Shown here piece after piece: positions 1-12,668 of a DNA stretch of 64,000 nt. The translations under genes were made by a program, and so were the position numbers. Source of the DNA: Colius striatus (taxonomy: Eukaryota > Chordata > Aves > Coliiformes > Coliidae). Within the stretch, counting starts at the first letter, position 1. Each line of letters begins with the position of its first letter. Location of the stretch: assembly GCF_028858725.1 (NCBI RefSeq), contig NC_084774.1, forward strand, positions 620,001-684,000. The letters are read 5' to 3'. The notes beneath the pieces are model-generated. The model was given only the letters and a program-made list of their open reading frames with translations, was not told the DNA's origin and ran no database searches.

Positions 1-3000
1 GAACAATCTCCTACACATTCCTCAATCAAAATTGGCTACTATAGTATTTAGTATCTGAAAGTTAAGGTATGATACTAGTCTTAAAAATACTAAATGTAAT
101 GTATTACATTAGCATAACCCTTTCCAGATCTTCAAGAAGTGGTGCTGTTTCCAGAATTGATGGTGGCTTCATTTTCTTGCCAAGAAAGACAAAGTTTCTT
201 TCTTCAAGATTTTCAAAACTCTGAAACCATGTGAAATAGATGACAAAGGCAATACTTAGTAAATGGGTTTGAGCTTACATCCAACTTAAAAACTGGTTTT
301 TTTGAGAAGAATTAGCCAAAGAAATGTAAACAGAAATGAAGTACAACTCACACACACGTCACACAGAACAGTGCTGAGACTCCTACTGTCCCCTGACTTG
401 GCCATTGCCTCTGTTTCTTGCTTTTTTTCTTTTTGTCTCTTCCCCTGCATTTTTTTTCGCCCTTCATATTTTCACAGAGGCATCACCAACTTTGCTGGCT
501 TGCTGACCTTTGGTCTGGTCTTGTTGCTGATGTGGCTGGATTCAGTCCCTGATGTCCCTCCACAGAGTCCCTCCACAATGACCACTCTTGTAGCCTCAAC
601 ACTACCCACACCTCCACATATATGACACACGTTTGCAGAGGTTTAAATGGAAGTTATATCCTGGAATTACCTGTTGCTCATTTTCAGTTCTATGTGTGTT
701 CAAAGGATCAGAATTTAAGCACTGCTGAAGCCTGAGAAATATACAAATATTAAATTCAATGTAAATGCAAAAGGAAAGTGTAATCGATAAATATCACCAA
801 TATTTCTAAATGGCACGAAACAGTTCACCTACAAAATATCTCTGATGTATTACCTGTGCCAACAAAAACCCTCAAATATGAAAGAAGAAATCAAAAAGTA
901 CCATTTTGGATGTAAAATTTACTATTAGGTTTTAGGTATCTGAAAATAACCCGAAGGTATTTTTAACCAAGATAATTGGTGGGTTCCTCAACTTCAGAAG
1001 AAAATCAGATGGGACTGCAGGAAAAAGGTGTCTTAAAGTTGCAAAACCATGAAACAATGTATCTTTGCAACAGTTAAAACTTGAATTAAAAACACCCCTC
1101 AGGTTGTTTACATATGCAGCAAGTGATCTGCAGCATAATAAAAGCCTTGCACAAATCAACTCAGTCAGATTTCATTCAGCTGGAAAACTTTATAAATCAC
1201 ACTAAGAATAAAAGAAGGCAACTGAATATGCTGAGTGTGCAGAAACCTACTGCCTCATCACAGCCTTGTTTTCAAGCTACTGTTTAGAAAGAATTGCTAT
1301 TTTTACTGTGGTCTGGATAAGTATCAGCAGCTTCTAATGGCCTCCTTCCCCAATACCATGTGCACACATCTTGTCTTACCCTCTGCCCTTTTAACTGTCT
1401 AAGAAGAGTAACTGGAAACATACTACAGCTCCTAATTATCTGGCTACACAATTGGTTCAAATATGTAACATACTGTACCATACCTGTCTGTGTGAACTGC
1501 TGGATTTTCCTTGAAAGGCAATCCTGGGATTGTTTTGACAATCTATCAAGAAAAGACAAACCCTTTTCTGGCAGTAAATACTGTTTAAGAGCAACATTTT
1601 AGAAAAAAAAGATTACTGAGCTCAAGGTGGTTTTCTTACCTAACCGAATTTTCTTCAATAAGAATCAAGCATGCAACAAGAACATCAACCACACAGGAGA
1701 ATCAGTTCATGTTCACAGCTCAAGCTATAGCTTCTGGCAGCTCTTTCTCTGAAGAATTCCCCCCTGTATTCCCCCAACAACTACCAAAAGCTGGCCACAC
1801 AAAACCACTACACATCTTCACAGCACTAGAGCAAGTGAGTACAAAAGGAGACACAACCTGTTCAAAGTCCATCGTTGCAATCTAAAAACCCAAAACCACC
1901 AGAACCACAAACTTGAAGGACAACGTTCTCTTTTAACTAGATCAAGAGTTAGTCCCAGATTTGTTACAGAAAAGGACGTGATAGCTGACTACAGTATTCC
2001 TAATCTGCCTTACAGATGCTGCACTTAATTCATTCTGACATTTGAATAGAAAATCTAACACTTACAGATGTGGTAGTTTCACTGTCATCTGTGTTGGAGC
2101 TTTGTCATGTCTTTTCAAGAACAGAACCAGATACAGCAAGATCTAGAAAGACAATTTTAAAAGATGCAGAAACACGTTTGGGATTATCTGAATCTATGAA
2201 AGGCCAGTGTTTTTACAGTTGGTTGCAACTGACTTCTTTCTTTGCTTGTCTCATTTTCTAATGGCAAAAAGAACAACCAAAAGACAGTTGTATTTACATA
2301 AAGATATGCAAATGAACCGAGTGAACAAGGACAGAGGATATTTATAGTGATTCAAGTCTGTTTTAAACAAGACAACTCACAGCAAACATTCAAGTTACCT
2401 CTGCATAGAGAAATCCCTCTAAACTCAAATCAAACAGTAAGGTATCACTGATCAATGCTACAAGTTATTTCAACAGTATCTAATGCTTTTCAGCACATCA
2501 ACAAATGACCCTGCAACTCACCCTTTGTCTTATCAAGTACAAAATGCTTTAGAATATTCCTGCATCTGCTGATTTGATTGCTCTTTGTAAAGTCTGATAC
2601 ATAGGCAGTGTTTGTTAGGATACCATTTGTTCCACTTGTTGGATTCCAACTGATACAGTAGTTCAATATATCCAGGTAAAGACAAATGATGCACTGCATG
2701 AATGATTGCTGCCAACACACATGGTTCCCACTTGTTTCAGGATCTGTTGATACCTTCTGCTGGAGCAGCACTGTCCTCAAATCAAGTGCAGGATTAACAA
2801 CTTTCATTGGAAGAGAGTCAAGATTTAATGATGTTTGGGTCTCCTGATAATCTGCTGAACTCACTGCATTCTCTTCAGCTTGCTCAAAATGAGCAAAGCT
2901 GCTTAAGACGAGATCATCATTAATGCATACCTAAAAAACCCAAGTATTTGACTGACCAGAATCAACAAGCAAGTCACCATCACATACTGCTTTAGAATTT

Positions 3001-4800
3001 ACTTGAAGCTGGAGACAACAGGAAGACATATGCAGTATGTACAAATGCTTTCTGAAGAGTACTCATTCCACAGCAGGAAAGTTGGTCATATCTTCCTCTA
3101 TGTTCTCCAAACAGGTGTTACTTACCAGTTTCATGCTTTTGCCTAAAATTCTGTGCTCAGTTTTCTATGAGCTTTTAGAAAAACTATCTTAGTTTTATGT
3201 CCCTTTGATTCAGAGTGCATCCAAACCTGGCAGGAAAAAACAATATTCAACTTAAAAGTTCTTACTGGCTCAGAGAGAAGTGACACTTGCCAACTGTGAT
3301 TCTGAACAGAGAAGGTATTCAAATTAAGATGTAATACAAGTTATTGTCTACAGTGAAGACCACAGCTCTAATGTTAAAAGTCTTGGTAAAATACTCCAAA
3401 TGGCAGCATTTTTCAAACACATTTATTTTTGTCTACTAGGCAGCTGCTTAAGTCTGACAGTAGCTGCAGCAGAGATTTAGCAGAGTTACGCACTTTGGTA
3501 AGTGCAACGAGCTTTCTTCCTTTCTCCCAGCTGTTTGGGAATTCAGCCTTATGCACATGTGAACTTGTATTTATTTTCATAACACCATGCAACTGCCTTC
3601 TTGAAATATCTTTAAGTGTATCACAAAGAAGGACAAGAGTACAGTAAATTCACATAGTTGTTCATCTGAAGTACTTGGGGGACTTCATTTGCTTGTCAAT
3701 ACCTTCCAAAGCGGTTCACAAGTTTCCACCTCACAGAATTCATTCCAAAGTTCACAAACAACAGATTTAGAAAATAAATCTTCTAATAAGTTAATGATTG
3801 CACTTCTACTGTATATGGCAAATTACAAAATTCACTTGCAAATAACACTTTTCAGTCTTAAATTTGTCACAAAGTTATAAACTCTATAGCAGAGTGCACA
3901 AAGAGCTTTATAGAGAGAAAAATATCTTACCTTTTCACCTTTTATTGTCACATAAAGGAAAACATCAGATGTGGTATCTTCTACAGCACATACTTTGGCT
4001 GTCGTCTGGGTAGTAGCAAAACTGAGTGATGGTGTTTCAATGACGCAGCTGCCTGTTCTTTCCTGCTCTTCTCCAGCCCAGTGTTTCCTCACTAACCCAG
4101 CATCTGGAAGAGCAAACAATGGGTGTTTTAAAGTCTCCCTCTCACTGTAGTGGTGACAAGTTTCTGTTGATCTCCTGGGGACTTACTTTGGGTTTGCTTT
4201 GACATTTTGGCCACCTGGACTTGAGAATTCTCCCTCCCTTTTCCACCCCCCTTTTCACATTTGTTGCCTGGGATTCTCCCTTTACAGTTCTTGCTGGACA
4301 TTTATCCAGACTCTGTGCTCTGCACTTGAAACAACCAGCAGATGATTTCTGATGGAACTTGAGGCTCTCTGCACTGGTCTGATGTAAAGGCAATTTGCAT
4401 CAAAACTCCTCCAAAATCCTTTTTTTTCCTCTCTCAGAATTGCACCAAAACCTCATTTTATCCCTCACAACTCCCCCAAACCCCACTTTTTCCCCTCAAA
4501 ACGCTTCCAAAACTCCACTTTTTCCCTCAAGATGGCACTTTTTGACCCAGCAGTTCCCAAAAATCCCACTTTTCCCCTCAGAATAGCACCCAAAACCCAC
4601 TTTTCCTCTGAAAAGACCTCCAAAACCTCACTTTTTCATTCAGAACTCCACCAAAACACCACTTTTTCCCCTCAAAACACCACCAAAACACTTGTTTTTC
4701 CACAAATCCACACAAACCCCACTTTTCCCCTCAAAACTCCACCCAAATCCCACCTTTTCCCCTCAGAATTGCAACAAAGCCTCATTTTATCCCAAAACTC
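1..4800. repeat. Segmental duplication, copy A (right part)
   Basis: This stretch is repeated almost base for base, in the same orientation, at about 25,081-29,885. The copies differ only by scattered substitutions and small indels. The similarity begins at base 1, so the left edge of copy A lies outside the window. The right edge is inside the C-rich minisatellite near 4,790. A direct repeat at ~25.08 kb spacing is what a tandem duplication of a ~25-kb unit gives (inference). Confidence 0.93.
119..4103 (-). pseudogene. TDRD12: TDRD12 5' exons, duplicated copy A
   Basis: Three exon-like blocks on the minus strand match those of the copy further right: 4103-3931, 2930-2522 and 220-119. The first encodes TTAKVCAVEDTTSDVFLYVT and ends GEK. 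It is followed in phase by VCINDDLV at the start of the second, as in vertebrate TDRD12. The third encodes NFVFLGKKMKPPSILETAPL. Splice signals are present (AG before each exon; GT after). The donor after the third exon reads GTTATG in this copy against GTAATG in the other. TDRD12 is a Tudor and helicase-like protein of the germline piRNA pathway. The block is the 5' end of a second copy whose remainder would lie left of base 1. The N-terminal exons of the normal protein are not seen upstream, where a minisatellite begins. I call it a pseudogene because of that truncation, not because of a stop inside these exons. Confidence 0.7.
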
Positions 4801-7800
4801 CACTGCTTTTGGCCCTCAGAAATGTACTCAATCCCAGCTTTCCCCTGCAAAACTGCACCAAAGCCCCACTTTTTCTCCCAAAACTCCAACAAAACCCCAC
4901 TTCTCCTTTCAGAAATACACCAAAACACCACTTTGCCCCTCAGAATTGCTCCAAAACCCTATTTTTCCTCTCAAAACTACACCCAAATCCCAATTGCTTT
5001 CCCTCACAATTACCCCAAAACCTCTTTTGATCCCTCAGAACTCCCCCAAAACCCCACTTGGTCCTTCAAAACTCACACAAAACCCCTTTTCTCCTCATAT
5101 CTTCCCCAAAGGCCCTCTTTTCCCTTCAGAATTACTCCAAAACCTCACTTTTTCCATCCAAACTCTACTTAAACCCCACTTTTGCTCTCAGACATTTACC
5201 AAAACCCTGCTTTTTCCCTCAAAACACCACCCAAACCCCACCTTTTCACTCAGAAATGCCCCAAAACCTCATCTTTTCCCTCAAAACTCCACCCAAATGC
5301 CACTTTTCTTTCTCAGAAATGTACTCAAACACCACTTTACAGCCTCAGAACTCCTCCAAAATCCTTTTTTTTCTCTCTCAGAATTGCACCAAAACCTCAT
5401 TTTATCCCTCAGAATTCCCCCAAACCCCACTTTTTCCCCTCAAAACGCTTCCAAAACTCCACTTTTTCCCTCAAGATGGCACTTTTTTACCCAGTAGTTC
5501 CCAAAAATCCCACTTTTCCCCTCAGAATAGCACCAAAACCCCACTTTTCCTCTGAAAAGACCTCCAAAACCTCGCTTTTTCACTCAGAACTCCACCAAAA
5601 CACCACTATTTTCCTCAAAACTGCACCAAAACCCCGCTTCTTCCCCCACAAGTTCCCCAAAACTGCACCTTTCCCCTCAAGACTCTACCAAACACCACTT
5701 TTTCCCCTCAAAACTCCAACAAAACCCCATTTTCCCCCTCAAAACTCCACCCAAACTCCACTTTTACCCTCAGAATTTCCCCAAAACCCCACTTTTCCCC
5801 TCAAAACCCCACCAAAACACTTGTTTTTTTCAAAAATCCAACCAAACCCAACTTTTTCCCCTCAGAATTGCACCAAAACCTCATTTTATCCCACAACTCC
5901 ACTGCTTTTGGCCCACAGAAATCTACTCCATCCCCACTTTTCCTCTCAAAACTCTTCCAAACTACACTTTTCCCCTGCGAAGCTGCACCAAAACCCACTT
6001 TTTCTCCTAAAACTCCAACAAAACCTCACTTTTGCTCTCAGAAATAAACAAAAACTCTACTTTTCCCCTCAGAATTGCTCAAAAACACCGCTTTTCCTCT
6101 ATCAAATTCCACCCAAATCCCAACTGTTTTCCTGTAAAATGCCACCCAAACCTCACCTTTCCCCTCAGATTTGCCCCCACACCTCATGTTATCCCTCACA
6201 ACTCCCACAAACACGCACTTTTCCCCTCTAAATCCCAACAGAAAACAGCTTGTTCCTTCAAACCTCCACCCAAACCCCCACTTTGGACCTCAGATAGTTA
6301 CCAAAACCTTCCTTTTGTTCTCACAACTACACCCAGACCTCACACTTTCCCCTCAGGACTTCCCCAAAAGCTCACCTTTCCTCTCAAAACTCTACCAAAT
6401 CAAACACCTTTCCCCACAGAAATACCCTCAAAACCCCACTTTTGCCGCCTCAGAAAACCACCAAAACCCCCACTTTTCCCCTCAGACATGCCCAAAAACC
6501 TCCTTTCATCCCTCACAACTCCACTGAAACCACACTTTTGCTCTCAGAATTGCCCCAAAACCTTATTTTATCCCTCCAAACACCCCCCAAACCCTACTTT
6601 TCTTCTCAAAACTCTACCAAAACCCCACTTTTTGCCACCTAAGTTCCCCAAAAACCCATTTTTCCACTCAAAACGCCACCCAAACCTCACTTGACTTCAG
6701 AATTGCCCCCAACCTCATTTTATCTCTCAGAACTCCCCTAAACCCTCACTTTTCCCCTCAAAACCCCAACAAAAACACACTTTTTCCTTGCAAACTCCAC
6801 ACAAACCCACACTTTTGCTCTCAGAATTGAAACAAAACCCTGTTTTAGCCCACAACTCCACCGCTCTTTGCCCTCGCAAATGTACTCAATCCCAGCTTTC
6901 CCCTGCAAAACTGCACCAAAGCCCCACTTTTTCTCCCAAAACTCCAACAAAACCCCACTTCTCCTTTCAGAAATAAACCAAAACCCCACTATGCCCCTCA
7001 GAATTGCTTCAAAACCCCACTTTTCCTCTCAAAACTACACCCAATCCCAATTGTTTTCCCTCACAATTACCCCAAAACCTCTTTTGATCCCTCAGAACTC
7101 CCCCAAAACCCCACTTGGTCCTTCAAAACTCACACAAAACCCCTTTTCTCCTCACATCTTCCCCAAAGTCCCTCTTTCCCCTCAGAACTACTCCAAAACC
7201 TCACTTTTTCCATCCAAACTCCACCTAAACTCCACTTTTGCTCTCAGAAATTTACCAAAACCCTGCTTTTTCCCTCAAAACACCACCCAAACCCCACCTT
7301 TTCCCTCAGAAATGCCCCAAAACCTCATCTTTTCCCTCAAAACTCCACCCAAATGCCACTTTTCTTTCTCAGAAATGTACTCAAACACCACTTTACATCC
7401 TCAAAACTCCTCCAAAATCCTTTTTTTTTCTCTCAGAACTGCACCAAAACCTCATTTTATCCCTCAGAACTCCCCCAAACCCCACTTTTCCCATCAAAAC
7501 CCAACCATCTCCCCCCTTTTTGGCATTCAAAATCCACCCAAACACCACTTTTTCCCCTCAAAAGGTTTCCAAAACTCCACTTTTTCCCTCAAGATGGCAC
7601 TTTTTTACCCAGCAGTTCCCAAAAATCCCACTTTTTCCCTCAGAATAGCACCCAAAACCCACTTTTCCTCTGAAAAGACCTCCAAAACCTTGCTTTTTTA
7701 CTCAGAACTCCACCAAAACACCACTGTTTCTCTCAAAATTTCACCAAAACCCCGCTTCTTCCCCCAGAAGTTCCCCAAAACTGCACCTTTCCCCTCAAAA

Positions 7801-8225
7801 CTCTACCAAACCCCACTTTTTCCCCTCAAAACTCCAACAAAACCCCATTTTCCCCCTCAAAACTCCACCCAAACTCCACTTTTACCCTCAGAATTTCCAC
7901 AAAACCCCACTTTCCCCCTCAAAACCCCAGCAAAACATTTGGTTTTTTCAAAAATCCACCCAAACCCCACTTTTTCCCTTTAAAAATTTACCAAAACCTC
8001 ACTTTTTCCCTCAAAACTCCACCAAAATCCCACCTTTTCCCACAGAAATACCCAAAACTCTCCTCTTTTCCCCCAAAACTCCACCCAAATCCCACCTTTT
8101 CCCTCAGAAATGCCACCCAAACCTCACTTTTCCTCTCAGATTTGCCCCCACACCTCATGTCATCCCTCACAACTCCCACAAACCTGCACTTTTCCCTTCT
8201 AAATCCCAACAGAAAACAACTTGTT
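4395..8225. repeat. C-rich minisatellite, ~32-33 bp unit, 3.8 kb
   Basis: Over a hundred degenerate copies of a unit of the type CAAAACCCCACTTTTCCCCT. Because the unit is close to 33 bp, long open frames run through it (up to 371 codons at 6868-7983, 349 at 5182-6231), giving 11-residue repeats rich in Pro, Phe, Ser and Lys. These are by-products of the repeat: several frames are open at once and no start, splice or domain signal is seen. Larger internal duplications exist; for example, the segment near 4,820-5,400 recurs near 6,880-7,450. The minus strand is a run of GGGG tracts. Confidence 0.95.
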
Positions 8226-8229
8226 CTGG

Positions 8230-8655
8230 AAGAATAAAATGAAATAAAATGGAGCCGGTGAGGCTAAGTCACAGCAAGGCCGACTAGGCCACGAGAAAGG
8301 ATGATGAAACCAACCCTGGCCATTGCATCAGAAACCGCAGGGTCTGAGAAACATTTCTCAGAGAATTGGATCCATTGTCCCCACCTTGCCAGCAGGGCAC
8401 CTGGGTTTAGGGGAAGTTGTGTGCGTGTGTTGGAATTTTCCGTCCCTCATCCCCAGCATATATAAACCCCTACCTGCAAAGCCTCGGGGCCGCCTCCTCT
8501 GTCTCCTGCGTGAGATACGAGACGGCCCGGAGCTCCGCAATAAAGCTCACCTCTTGCTTTTGCAACAAGCCGGTCTCTCGTCTCCCTTGGGGTGTTCGCC
8601 GTCCGGGCTTGGAGCGAAAGCCTGCAGCTTTCAACATCACGACCAACAGTTTTTA
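8230..8655 (+). mobile_element. Solo LTR of an endogenous retrovirus (probable)
   Basis: The segment has LTR promoter architecture: an AT-rich start, a TATA box (CATATATAAACC near 8458), a GC-rich leader, a polyadenylation signal AATAAA near 8540 followed by a T-rich stretch, and a U5-like end. It directly follows the minisatellite. Neither TG..CA ends nor a target duplication could be fixed with certainty, so boundaries are approximate. The orientation is plus, from the order TATA box then AATAAA. Confidence 0.6.
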
Positions 8656-8659
8656 CACT

Positions 8660-9330
8660 CGTTGAGGCAAGGGACTGAGGATGGAAGGGACGAGCCCAGC
8701 GGTCCGTGAGGGCCGGGGCCGGCGGTGTCGGCGCGGTGTGTGTGGGGGGGCTCCGGAGACACCGACCGGGCGCGGGAAGCGGCTGCGCGGCGGTGGCTGC
8801 GGATGGAAGGGGCGGGGGGGGTCTGGCTCACTCCGTGCCGGCCCCGGCGCCGGCGGCGCAGCCGCTGTTACGCTCTCCCGTGTTTTCTTTGTCTCCCCTC
8901 ACATACCCGATGGTGTCGAGTGTAACACGGGGTCGCGCTCCCCCACTCTCCTCTGATCATCCTGCGCTGCATCCCCGCCCGACTCCGCCCGCTCGGCATT
9001 CCCCTGCGAGTCGTCCCAGGGGTAACTCGGCGGGTTGGGCTCGAATGGGAAGCAGCTCTCCCGCCGGGGCTCTGCTCTGAAGCCCCTTCGCCTCTCTGAC
9101 TTTCTAAATACTCTTGTGTAGAGAAGAACCTTTTTCTTTTTTCTCGGTATCATCCGCCTCAGCGCCGCTCCCGACACTACTCTCGGTGCTGCTCCCGGCG
9201 CCTCTCCCGGCGCTTCTCCCGGCACTACTGTCGGTGCCTCTGCCAGTTCACTCTCTGCCCCAGGGACAGGCTCACTAAGTGGGTGGGGGGGGGGGAGGCG
9301 GGGGCTCTTTAAGCCGGCACTCTTGTTCCT
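8660..9330. other. CpG-rich segment, gene content unknown
   Basis: Strongly GC- and CpG-rich sequence directly after the LTR. It contains a 12-fold G run near 9285 and short direct repeats of the type CTCCCGGCGC near 9190-9230. A 166-codon open frame on the minus strand (9399-8899) holds the short repeat VPGEAPGEAPGAAP, but it matches no family I recognise. It could be a leader or gag remnant of an endogenous retrovirus or an unmethylated CpG island. Neither can be shown from the sequence alone. Confidence 0.3.
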
Positions 9331-9574
9331 CGGGAGGGGCTGATGGCTGATATGGTTCTCGTACCCAGTTAGGTGCAAACCTCGCCCTTGTTTCAACATA
9401 CTCCAGATACGTGTGGCTGCTTAACCCAAACTAAGCTCCTGCTTTCTCATCCTGTTATCATACAGCTCTCTTGCTCTCATGGCCTTGAGCAGGAGTCCAC
9501 TATCTTATCGCTTAATGCTTACTGCCTAACCAGCTGTATTCTATCATGTCCTCTTTTCTCTAGCCAAGTCTCCA

Positions 9575-9880
9575 CAAAACTCCCCACATAGGTGGGATCT
9601 GCCTTCCTGCTTTCTTGTAGCTCCCATACGCAGTGGTATAACTTAACAGACACATGTATTTTTTCAATGGGAGCTGAGCAGTCCAAATGAGTGGGACTGA
9701 AGATAGCTCCCACAGGAAAGCAGCTGCAAATGGGACACAGTGCTGGCTGATAGTCTACAATGGGACCTACGTACAACTGTAGCTGGGGTCTTCCTTCCTG
9801 CTTTCTAGTAGCTCTCATACGCAGTGGTATAACTTCTACCGACAGTTTGTATTTTTTCAATGGGAGTTGAGGTTAATTAT
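9575..9880 (-). repeat. ~190-bp tandem repeat, left inverted copy
   Basis: About one and a half units of a repeat are marked by TTTCTTGTAGCTCCCATACG, a GTGGTATAAC box and a TTCAATGGGAG box, each occurring twice about 190 bases apart. The reverse complement of the same repeat lies at 14,920-15,263. I do not recognise the family. The boxes look like LTR ends or a satellite monomer. Confidence 0.7.
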
Positions 9881-10480
9881 GGACGGATAAAGTTGTGATG
9901 GACCGGCTTGCACCTCCTCGTCCACATCCATAGCAAGCTTGAGCAAGGGGAAAACCGAAACAGCAGATTGTAACAGAAACAAGGTCAAAGCAAGAAGATA
10001 GCACAGGACATTAAACCAAGCGTTGTTAGAGGACTGAATATAGCATTCAATTTAGCATTGTATGATTGACTGTACTTGACTAATAAATGGTAACATATGT
10101 AACTAACAATAATATAAAGGTAACTAAACGTAAGGTAAGCATAACCATAGTGTGAGAGAAAACTAACTGAAGGCCGAACAGATGGGGTGATATTTTAGAC
10201 ACAATAAGGCTGATGTTTTAAGCACAATAAGGATGGTGTTTAAACACAGTGAGGTTGGTGTTTAAGTTCTTACCAAAATGAAACTTTGAGGCCTTATGCA
10301 TAGTGCGTGATGCTTAGTATTAACTATTTGCCATGAATCGTGGCACGTACAAAGCATTTGGAAAAGGTATAGAAGTGATGATGATGTGACAATAAATTGG
10401 AGCTGATGCACATCAGATTGGTGTCTGGTCACTCCCGTTTCACGCAACAAAGAAGAACCCCTGCACAAAGAAAAAGAAAC
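9881..10480. other. No gene seen; AT-rich spacer with a short tandem motif
   Basis: No open frame of note and no recognised repeat family. Between about 10,190 and 10,265 a motif of about 25 bases, of the type TTTAAGCACAATAAGGATGG, occurs four times with variation. Confidence 0.5.
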
Positions 10481-10656
10481 CCTGCAGAACAGGCTGCCCA
10501 GAGGGCTTGTGGAGTCTCCTTCCTTGGAGGATTTCAGCACAAGCCTGGACACGTTCTTGTGCGACCTGATCTAGGTGAACTGAATTCTGGGGGAGGGGGT
10601 TGCTCTAGATGATCTCTAATGGTCCCTTCCAACCCCTACCGCTCTAGGATTCTATG
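10480..10656 (+). mobile_element. CR1 LINE 3' end
   Basis: Typical CR1 3' end: GGCTTGTGGAGTCTCC, TTGGAGGATTTCA, GACCTGATCTAGGTGAA, TGGTCCCTTCCAACCCCTAC, then the tail GATTCTATGATG. The element is truncated at its 5' side. Its tail merges into the 39-bp minisatellite that follows. Confidence 0.9.
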
Positions 10657-12663
10657 ATGTCACACAGTCTAGATGCAGTACCCAGATGTGCTGTGATGTC
10701 ACGGAGCACTGTTGCAGCATCCAGAGGTGATGTGATGTTATAGAGAACTGTTGCCATGCCCACATCTGCTGTGATGTCACAGAGTCTCATTTCAGTGCCC
10801 AGATATTGTGTGAAATCTCAGAGCACTGTGTGTCCAGTGTCCAGACGTCCTGTGATGTCACAGAGCACTATTGCAGTGCCCAGATGTGCTGTCATATCAC
10901 ACAGCCCTGCTGCAAAGCCCAGATGTGCTGTTGCGTTACATAGTCCTATTGCAGTGCACACGTCTTATGATGTCACAGAGTACTGTTGCCTTTCCCAGAT
11001 GTGCTGTGATGTCACAGAGCACTGTTGCACTGCCTAGTACTAGGACGTCGCAGAACCCCACGGCAGTGTCTGGATGTGATGTGATGTCAAACACTCTTGT
11101 TGCAGTGCCCAGATTTTCTGTGATGTCCTACAGCCCCGTTCCAGTGCCTAGATATGCTATGATGTCACGGAGCAGTGTAGCACTGCCCAGATGTGCTGTG
11201 ATGCGACGCACACCGCACATCCTCTGCAATGCCCACATGTACTGCTGTGCCACACAGTCCTGTTGTAGTGCCTAGATGTTCTCTGATTTCACACACCCCC
11301 TTGTCATGCCCAGATGTGCTGTGATGTCACATGGCCCTGTTGCAGGGCCCAGATGTGCTATGATGTCACAGAGCACTGTTGCAGTGCCCAGATGTGCTGT
11401 GATGTCACAGAGTACCACTGCAGTTCCCACTTGTGCTGTGATCTCACAGGCACTGTAGCAATGTCCTCTTGTGATAGGATGTTTCAGAGCACTGTTGCAG
11501 TGCCCACGTCTGCTGTGATGACAGAGTCTCGTTTCAGTGCCCAGATACTATGTGAAGTCTCAGAGCAGTGTGTGTCCAGTGCCCAGACATCCTGTGATGT
11601 CACAGAGCACTATTGGAGTGCCCAGATGTGCTGTAAGGTCACACAGTCCTGCTGCAAAGCCCAGATGTGCTGTTGTGTTACACAGTCCTGTTGCACTGTG
11701 CACATGTTCTATGATGTCACAGAGCACTGCTGCCTTTCCCAGATGTGCTGTGATGTCACAGAGCACCGTGCCAGTGCCTAGTGATGCTGTTATATATCAC
11801 AGCAGTGATTGAGTGCTCAGATGTCTTGTAATGTCACAGAGCACTGTAGCAGTGTGCAGTTGAGATAAGATGTTATAGAGCACTGTTGCAGTGCCCAGAT
11901 GTGCTGTGATGTCAGAGAGTCCTGTTTCAGTGCCCAGATATGATGTGAAGCCTTAGAGCACTGCTACAGTGCCCAGACGTCCTGTGATGTCACACAGCAC
12001 TGTTGCTGTGCCCGAAGGTGATGTGACATCACAGAATACTGCCGCAGTGTCCGGATGTGATGTGATGTCACAGAGCCCCATTCCAGTGCCTAGATAAGCA
12101 ATGATGTCACAGAGCAGTGTAGTGGTGCCCAGATGTGCTGTGATGCAATACACACAGCACAACCTCTGCAATGCCCACATCTCCTGCAGTGTCACACAGC
12201 CATGTTGCAGTACCTAGTTGTGCTGTGATGTCACAGAGCACTGTTGCAGTGACAACGTCTGCTGTGATGCCACAGAAACCCGTTTCAGTGCCCAGATATG
12301 ATGTGAAGTCTTAGAGCACTGTTACAGTGCCCAAAAGTGCTGTCATGTCACACAGCGCCGCTGCAAAGGCCAGATGGGCTGTTGTATTACACACTCCTGT
12401 TGCAGTGCGCACCTGTGCTGTGATGTCACAGAGCACTGTTGCAGTGTTCAGTTGTGCTGTGATGTCAAACGTCCAGGGAACAGGAAGACAGAGCACTGGA
12501 ACAGGTTGCCCACAGGGCTTGTGGAGTCTCCTTCCTTGGAGGACTTCAGCATAAGCCTGGACACGTTCTTGTGCGACCTGATCTAGGTGAACTGAATTCT
12601 GGGTCAGGGGGTTGCTCTAGATGATCTCTAATGGTCCCTTCCAACCCCTACCGCTCTAGGATT
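10652..12663. repeat. 2,012-bp block, first copy (39-bp minisatellite + CR1 tail)
   Basis: Most of the block is a degenerate tandem repeat with a 39-bp unit built around GATGTGCTGTGATGTCACAG and AGCACTGTTGCAGTG. Because 39 is a multiple of three, open frames of 60-155 codons occur on both strands, repeating 13 residues (type PRCAVMSQSTVAV). They are not genes. The last ~190 bases are a CR1 3' end (12,478-12,668). The block recurs immediately to the right. Confidence 0.95.
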
Positions 12664-12668
12664 CTATG
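12478..12668 (+). mobile_element. CR1 LINE 3' end inside the 2-kb block
   Basis: Same CR1 tail as at 10,480-10,656: GGCTTGTGGAGTCTCC, ACCTGATCTAGGTGAA, CCCTTCCAACCCCTACCG, GGATTCTATGATG. It belongs to the end of the repeating unit, so the CR1 tail was there before the block was duplicated. Confidence 0.9.

Noticed and set aside
4532..7983. Long open frames (up to 371 codons) as protein-coding genes
   Set aside because: They follow the ~33-bp repeat period, are open in more than one frame at once, and have no domain, start context or splice signals.
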